From: Ignavibacteriales bacterium
Lineage (GTDB): Bacteria; Bacteroidota; Ignavibacteria; Ignavibacteriales; Ignavibacteriaceae
Length of the DNA: 41,383 nucleotides
Direction: 5' to 3'
NCBI GenBank assembly: GCA_014727845.1
Contig: WJMR01000164.1
Coordinates: 1-41,383, forward strand
In this document: positions 36,701 through 41,383 of the stretch, piece by piece
Layout: every line of letters starts with the position of its first letter
Numbering within the stretch: the stretch's first letter is position 1
Translations under genes and position numbers: made by a program
Notes under the pieces: model-generated
What the model was told of the DNA's origin: nothing
Database searches by the model: none
What the model saw: the letters and a program-made list of their open reading frames with translations, nothing else

Positions 36701-37965
36701 TGTCGGAAATCGAACGTTCGTTCCTCGCCCGCGATCTCGCTCGCTTGGGCGCCGAGCGTTTCGAGCGTCGCGCCGCCCGATTGGAGCGCCCGCTCGCAGA
36801 GGAGCGTGAACCGCCGCTCGCCGACCTCTTCGGCGAACTCGAGCGCCGCGAGCGCGGCTCTCGCCTTAGCCCGCGCGTCCCTCTCGGAACGGAAACCGTA
36901 GTTTGCGATCGCCGCCTCCGATTCGACGATCGCCTCGAGTGAATCCACCCGCGACCGATATCGCGCTTCGCCGAACATCGTGCGAACCGTCCGCGCCGCG
37001 ACCGCCGCCGACAACGCCTCGACGACCTCCTCGTCGGCTCCCGACCGCTCGAACATCCGCGACGTCGCCTCCTCGGCGTACGCCGCGATAATCTTCTCGC
37101 GCTCGGCGGCGTACATAGAATCCGACGCGCCCGCCAAGACGAACAGCCCGCGCGCCGCGTAGGACGCGCCCTTCCTCGGCGCCGCGGTCGTCGTCCACGC
37201 CGTCGGCGCGTGACGCGGGAATCGCTTGCGGAGATCGTGAAGCGTTTCGGAGAGATCGACGACCATGCGGTCCGCCGTCGAATCTTCGAGCGTGGCGTAG
37301 TGCGCGCGCGCGCGGAGATCGCGACGATTGAGTTGCGTGGTGCGCAAGTCGCGCGAAACAAACAGCGGAATATCCTCGGCGGGCAGCTCCGAGCGGAAGA
37401 CCCATTCCTCCCCTCGGAACGTGTAAGCGCAGTTCGACCGCGCTTGATAGCCCTCGGGGAGCGAAAGCGTCAGCTCGAAGGCGAACGGACCCGTTTCCGG
37501 CGAGATCGGGAACCACGACGACCGACGGTTCAATTCGCCCCACTGGTCGTTCAGGCGGAAGTCGGCGACCGAATCGCCCGCGGGCAAATACATTTGATAG
37601 ACGACGCGGATGGGGACGGACTCGCCGGAGTCGAGCGGCTCGTGAAAGGCGAAGTAGATCGCCCCCGCCGACGGCGGATCCACCCGCGCCCGCGTGTCGA
37701 ACCGATACCCCTTCACCCGCTCGCTTAAGAAACTCTCGAGCCGCGCGTTCCGATTAAGCAGAAAGCGACCGTTTCCGCAATCGTTCCTCGGCGCGACGAA
37801 ATGAATCAATCCCTCGACTTCCACCAGGCGCTCGGCCGGTTCGATCCGCGCCTCCAACCGATAGAACGTCCGATCATAGTCGATCGCCTTCTCCGTCGGC
37901 TCGCACCCCGACCACGCGACGAGCAGCCCCGCCGCCAACAACACCGCGCCGCGCGCGTTCGTCAT
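36697..37965 (-). CDS. Secreted/lipoprotein-like protein resembling the M1 aminopeptidase fold but lacking HEXXH
   Basis: N-terminal signal ending GLLVAWSGC; FYRLEARIEPAERLVEVEGLIHF, WFPISPETGPFAFELTLSLPEGYQARSN resemble M1 N-terminal beta domain; no HEXXH anywhere in the ORF. Confidence 0.5.
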   Translation of the reverse strand: MTNARGAVLLAAGLLVAWSGCEPTEKAIDYDRTFYRLEARIEPAERLVEVEGLIHFVAPRNDCGNGRFLLNRNARLESFLSERVKGYRFDTRARVDPPSAGAIYFAFHEPLDSGESVPIRVVYQMYLPAGDSVADFRLNDQWGELNRRSSWFPISPETGPFAFELTLSLPEGYQARSNCAYTFRGEEWVFRSELPAEDIPLFVSRDLRTTQLNRRDLRARAHYATLEDSTADRMVVDLSETLHDLRKRFPRHAPTAWTTTAAPRKGASYAARGLFVLAGASDSMYAAEREKIIAAYAEEATSRMFERSGADEEVVEALSAAVAARTVRTMFGEARYRSRVDSLEAIVESEAAIANYGFRSERDARAKARAALAALEFAEEVGERRFTLLCERALQSGGATLETLGAQASEIAGEERTFDFRQ

Positions 37966-37996
37966 AACCCGCTCCCGATTGTGAACGAACGGTTAT

Positions 37997-39130
37997 CTAC
38001 TCGTTCGGAACAAACTCCTTCGCCGCCTCGAGCAGCGTCTCCTTCCGACCCTCGCTCAACTCGTACTCGCCGCGCCACGACTGTAGCATCACGTCGATCT
38101 GGTGAATCAGGTTGCGTTTGGTGTACTTCGGCGCGAAGATCGACCCGTCGAGCATATAGAGTCGCCCCGTCTTCTCGTCGATAAATATATAGTTCACGAA
38201 CGGACCGCCCATATAGCGGTCGGTCATCCGCCACAAGCCCTGCGTAAAGAGGGCGTATCGCTCGTTGAAGTTCGCCTCCCGACTCGTGAGCGCCTCGTCG
38301 GCGATCTCGACGTAATACCGATTGTCCGACGTGCGATAGAACTTCTCCGTCACGCGGTTCCGTAGGGCGACGACGCTATCGAGATTGAAATACGCCGGCG
38401 TTCCGTTCTCGATCCAATGCACGAAGACCCACCGCTCGGCGTCGGTGTTCACGCCGCGCCTCAACCACACGAAGTTGTCCTCTGGGCGATCCATCGCCAA
38501 GCGGAAATCGAGCTGCGCGAAAATCGTCCAGCCGTATTCCTTCAGCAAGTGTCCTTGTATCGCCTTGTTCTCGTATTTCGGATTATAGATCGTCGCCAAC
38601 AGGCGCTCGTCGGACGCCTTTTGCACGGCGTAAAGAAGCCGATCGGCGTTCTGCAGAATCTTGAACTCGAGCTCGGCGACGGTCGGCGCGACGATGAAAA
38701 TCGCCGCCTGCTCGCGCGCCCATACGTCTTTGCGGACGATCACGGCGCCCGACTCCTCGCGGATTTGCGCCAACGCGCCCGAGTCGAGCGTGGATTTCAG
38801 GAACGACGTCAAGTCGCTCTCCATATCCAACGCCCCGACCATCACGACGCTCTTGTGTTCCTTGAAGTGATTGAAGCCGCGGAAATCCGATTCGATAATC
38901 TTGAAGAGTTTCTCTTCTTGCGGCGTGATGATGGTTTGCTCGAAGACTTGCCGCAACGCCTCCTCGGTTTCCGAGAAGACGGAGGAATCCGCCACGACGA
39001 CGACCTCGTCCTCCAATCCCTTCGCGCGTTCCTTCGTTTCGCACGCGCCAAACGCGGCGACGAGCGCGATAACGACGAACGCCGTCGCCGAACGTCGCGC
39101 AATCATACGATCCGATTTCTTTCGCTGCAT
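37997..39130 (-). CDS. DUF4837 family lipoprotein
   Basis: MQRKKSDRMIARRSATAFVVIALVAAFGAC signal/lipobox-like; VVVADSSVFSETEEALRQVFEQTIITPQEEKLFKI...HKSVVMVGALD; AAGGG SD. ORF track starts further upstream. Confidence 0.72.
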   Translation of the reverse strand: MQRKKSDRMIARRSATAFVVIALVAAFGACETKERAKGLEDEVVVVADSSVFSETEEALRQVFEQTIITPQEEKLFKIIESDFRGFNHFKEHKSVVMVGALDMESDLTSFLKSTLDSGALAQIREESGAVIVRKDVWAREQAAIFIVAPTVAELEFKILQNADRLLYAVQKASDERLLATIYNPKYENKAIQGHLLKEYGWTIFAQLDFRLAMDRPEDNFVWLRRGVNTDAERWVFVHWIENGTPAYFNLDSVVALRNRVTEKFYRTSDNRYYVEIADEALTSREANFNERYALFTQGLWRMTDRYMGGPFVNYIFIDEKTGRLYMLDGSIFAPKYTKRNLIHQIDVMLQSWRGEYELSEGRKETLLEAAKEFVPNE

Positions 39131-39916
39131 AGTCATACCCTTGTTTTGCGCGCCGCGTGCGTCGAACCAAGCCGCGCGCGTCCGAATAAACAATACTACC
39201 ACATTACTTATATACTCGCAAGCGGCGGAAAAGTTCCCAAGAGGGGGGAGCGGCGTCGGGTTTAGCCGGGAACGCCGGGTAAGTCGAGCGGAACGCCGGG
39301 CATCAGAAGATTGTAGAGCAGCCACATCGTCAAGCCGGAGAGCGTCGGAACGAGGAGGTTGTCGTCGATGAAGACGCCGACGTTCTCGGCGATCGCCGCG
39401 ACCACCGCGCCCGCGCCGACGATCGCGAACTCGATCGGCGAGCCCGTCAGCTTCGGCGCCAGCATGGTTCCGAGATAGCCGAAGACGATAAAGGCGAGCG
39501 TGCCTTCGAGCGACTTAAAGAGGAACGGCGTCTTGCCGATCTTCCGCCCAACCAACGCCGCCGAGCTGTCGCCCAAGACGACGAGAATCTGCGCCGGAAT
39601 GGCGATCACTTTCGGGAAGAGGAGGATGGTGACGAACGCGCCGATAAAGACGAACGTGGCGCCGCTGAAGGTCTTCTTCTTCTCGTCGGATTCGTGTTTG
39701 CGGAGCATCACGCCGAAAAGCCGATTGAACAAGCGACCGAACCACGGCGAGCGAAAGCGCGCCCACTCGATCAGGAGCGAGAGGAGCGTCAGCGACCCGA
39801 TAAGAACAAGCGCCGTCTCCCACTCGATGAAATAATAGACAAGCGGAATGAGCACGCCGGCGAGGTGGATTCCCTTCCGCGCGAGCTCGCTTTTATAGTC
39901 GATGTTGTCGGCGTCG

Positions 39917-41383
<1,467 letters not shown>

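Overview
The window (41,383 bp, fairly GC-rich, densely coding, bacterial) holds about 33 protein-coding genes. Nearly all are recognisable housekeeping or central-metabolism genes. I see no rRNA, tRNA, CRISPR array, transposase, integrase or prophage genes. Main blocks, left to right: (1) sdhA (truncated by the left edge) and sdhC, minus strand; (2) an FAD-dependent amine-oxidase/renalase-like gene, divergent from cmk-ispH-rpsA-mtaB and a DUF5683-like membrane protein; (3) recB and recD with a TerB-like gene upstream and no recC locally; (4) a GH31 alpha-xylosidase-like gene, a Sua5/YciO gene, an SDR and a GH20 hexosaminidase; (5) a fabF paralogue with malQ; (6) a roughly 10-kb minus-strand cluster DUF177(yceD)-rpmF-plsX-fabH-fabD-fabG-acpP-fabF-rnc-gcvP-CoA_binding; rpmF is only 59 aa and absent from the ORF track; (7) a small GIY-YIG-like ORF beside a perfect 29-bp tandem repeat, and an AIM24 gene; (8) an M1-peptidase-like protein lacking HEXXH, a DUF4837 lipoprotein, a dolichol/diacylglycerol-kinase-like protein and ftsH (truncated by the right edge). 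Many long ORFs in the supplied track are antisense shadows of real genes. I found no convincing new multi-gene system. The better leads are small: the HEXXH-less M1-like protein, the divergent GIY-YIG-like ORF and its repeat, recDB without recC, tandem hairpins between acpP and fabF, and a terminator directly against the mtaB start codon. Family assignments come from motif recognition by eye; no database search was run.
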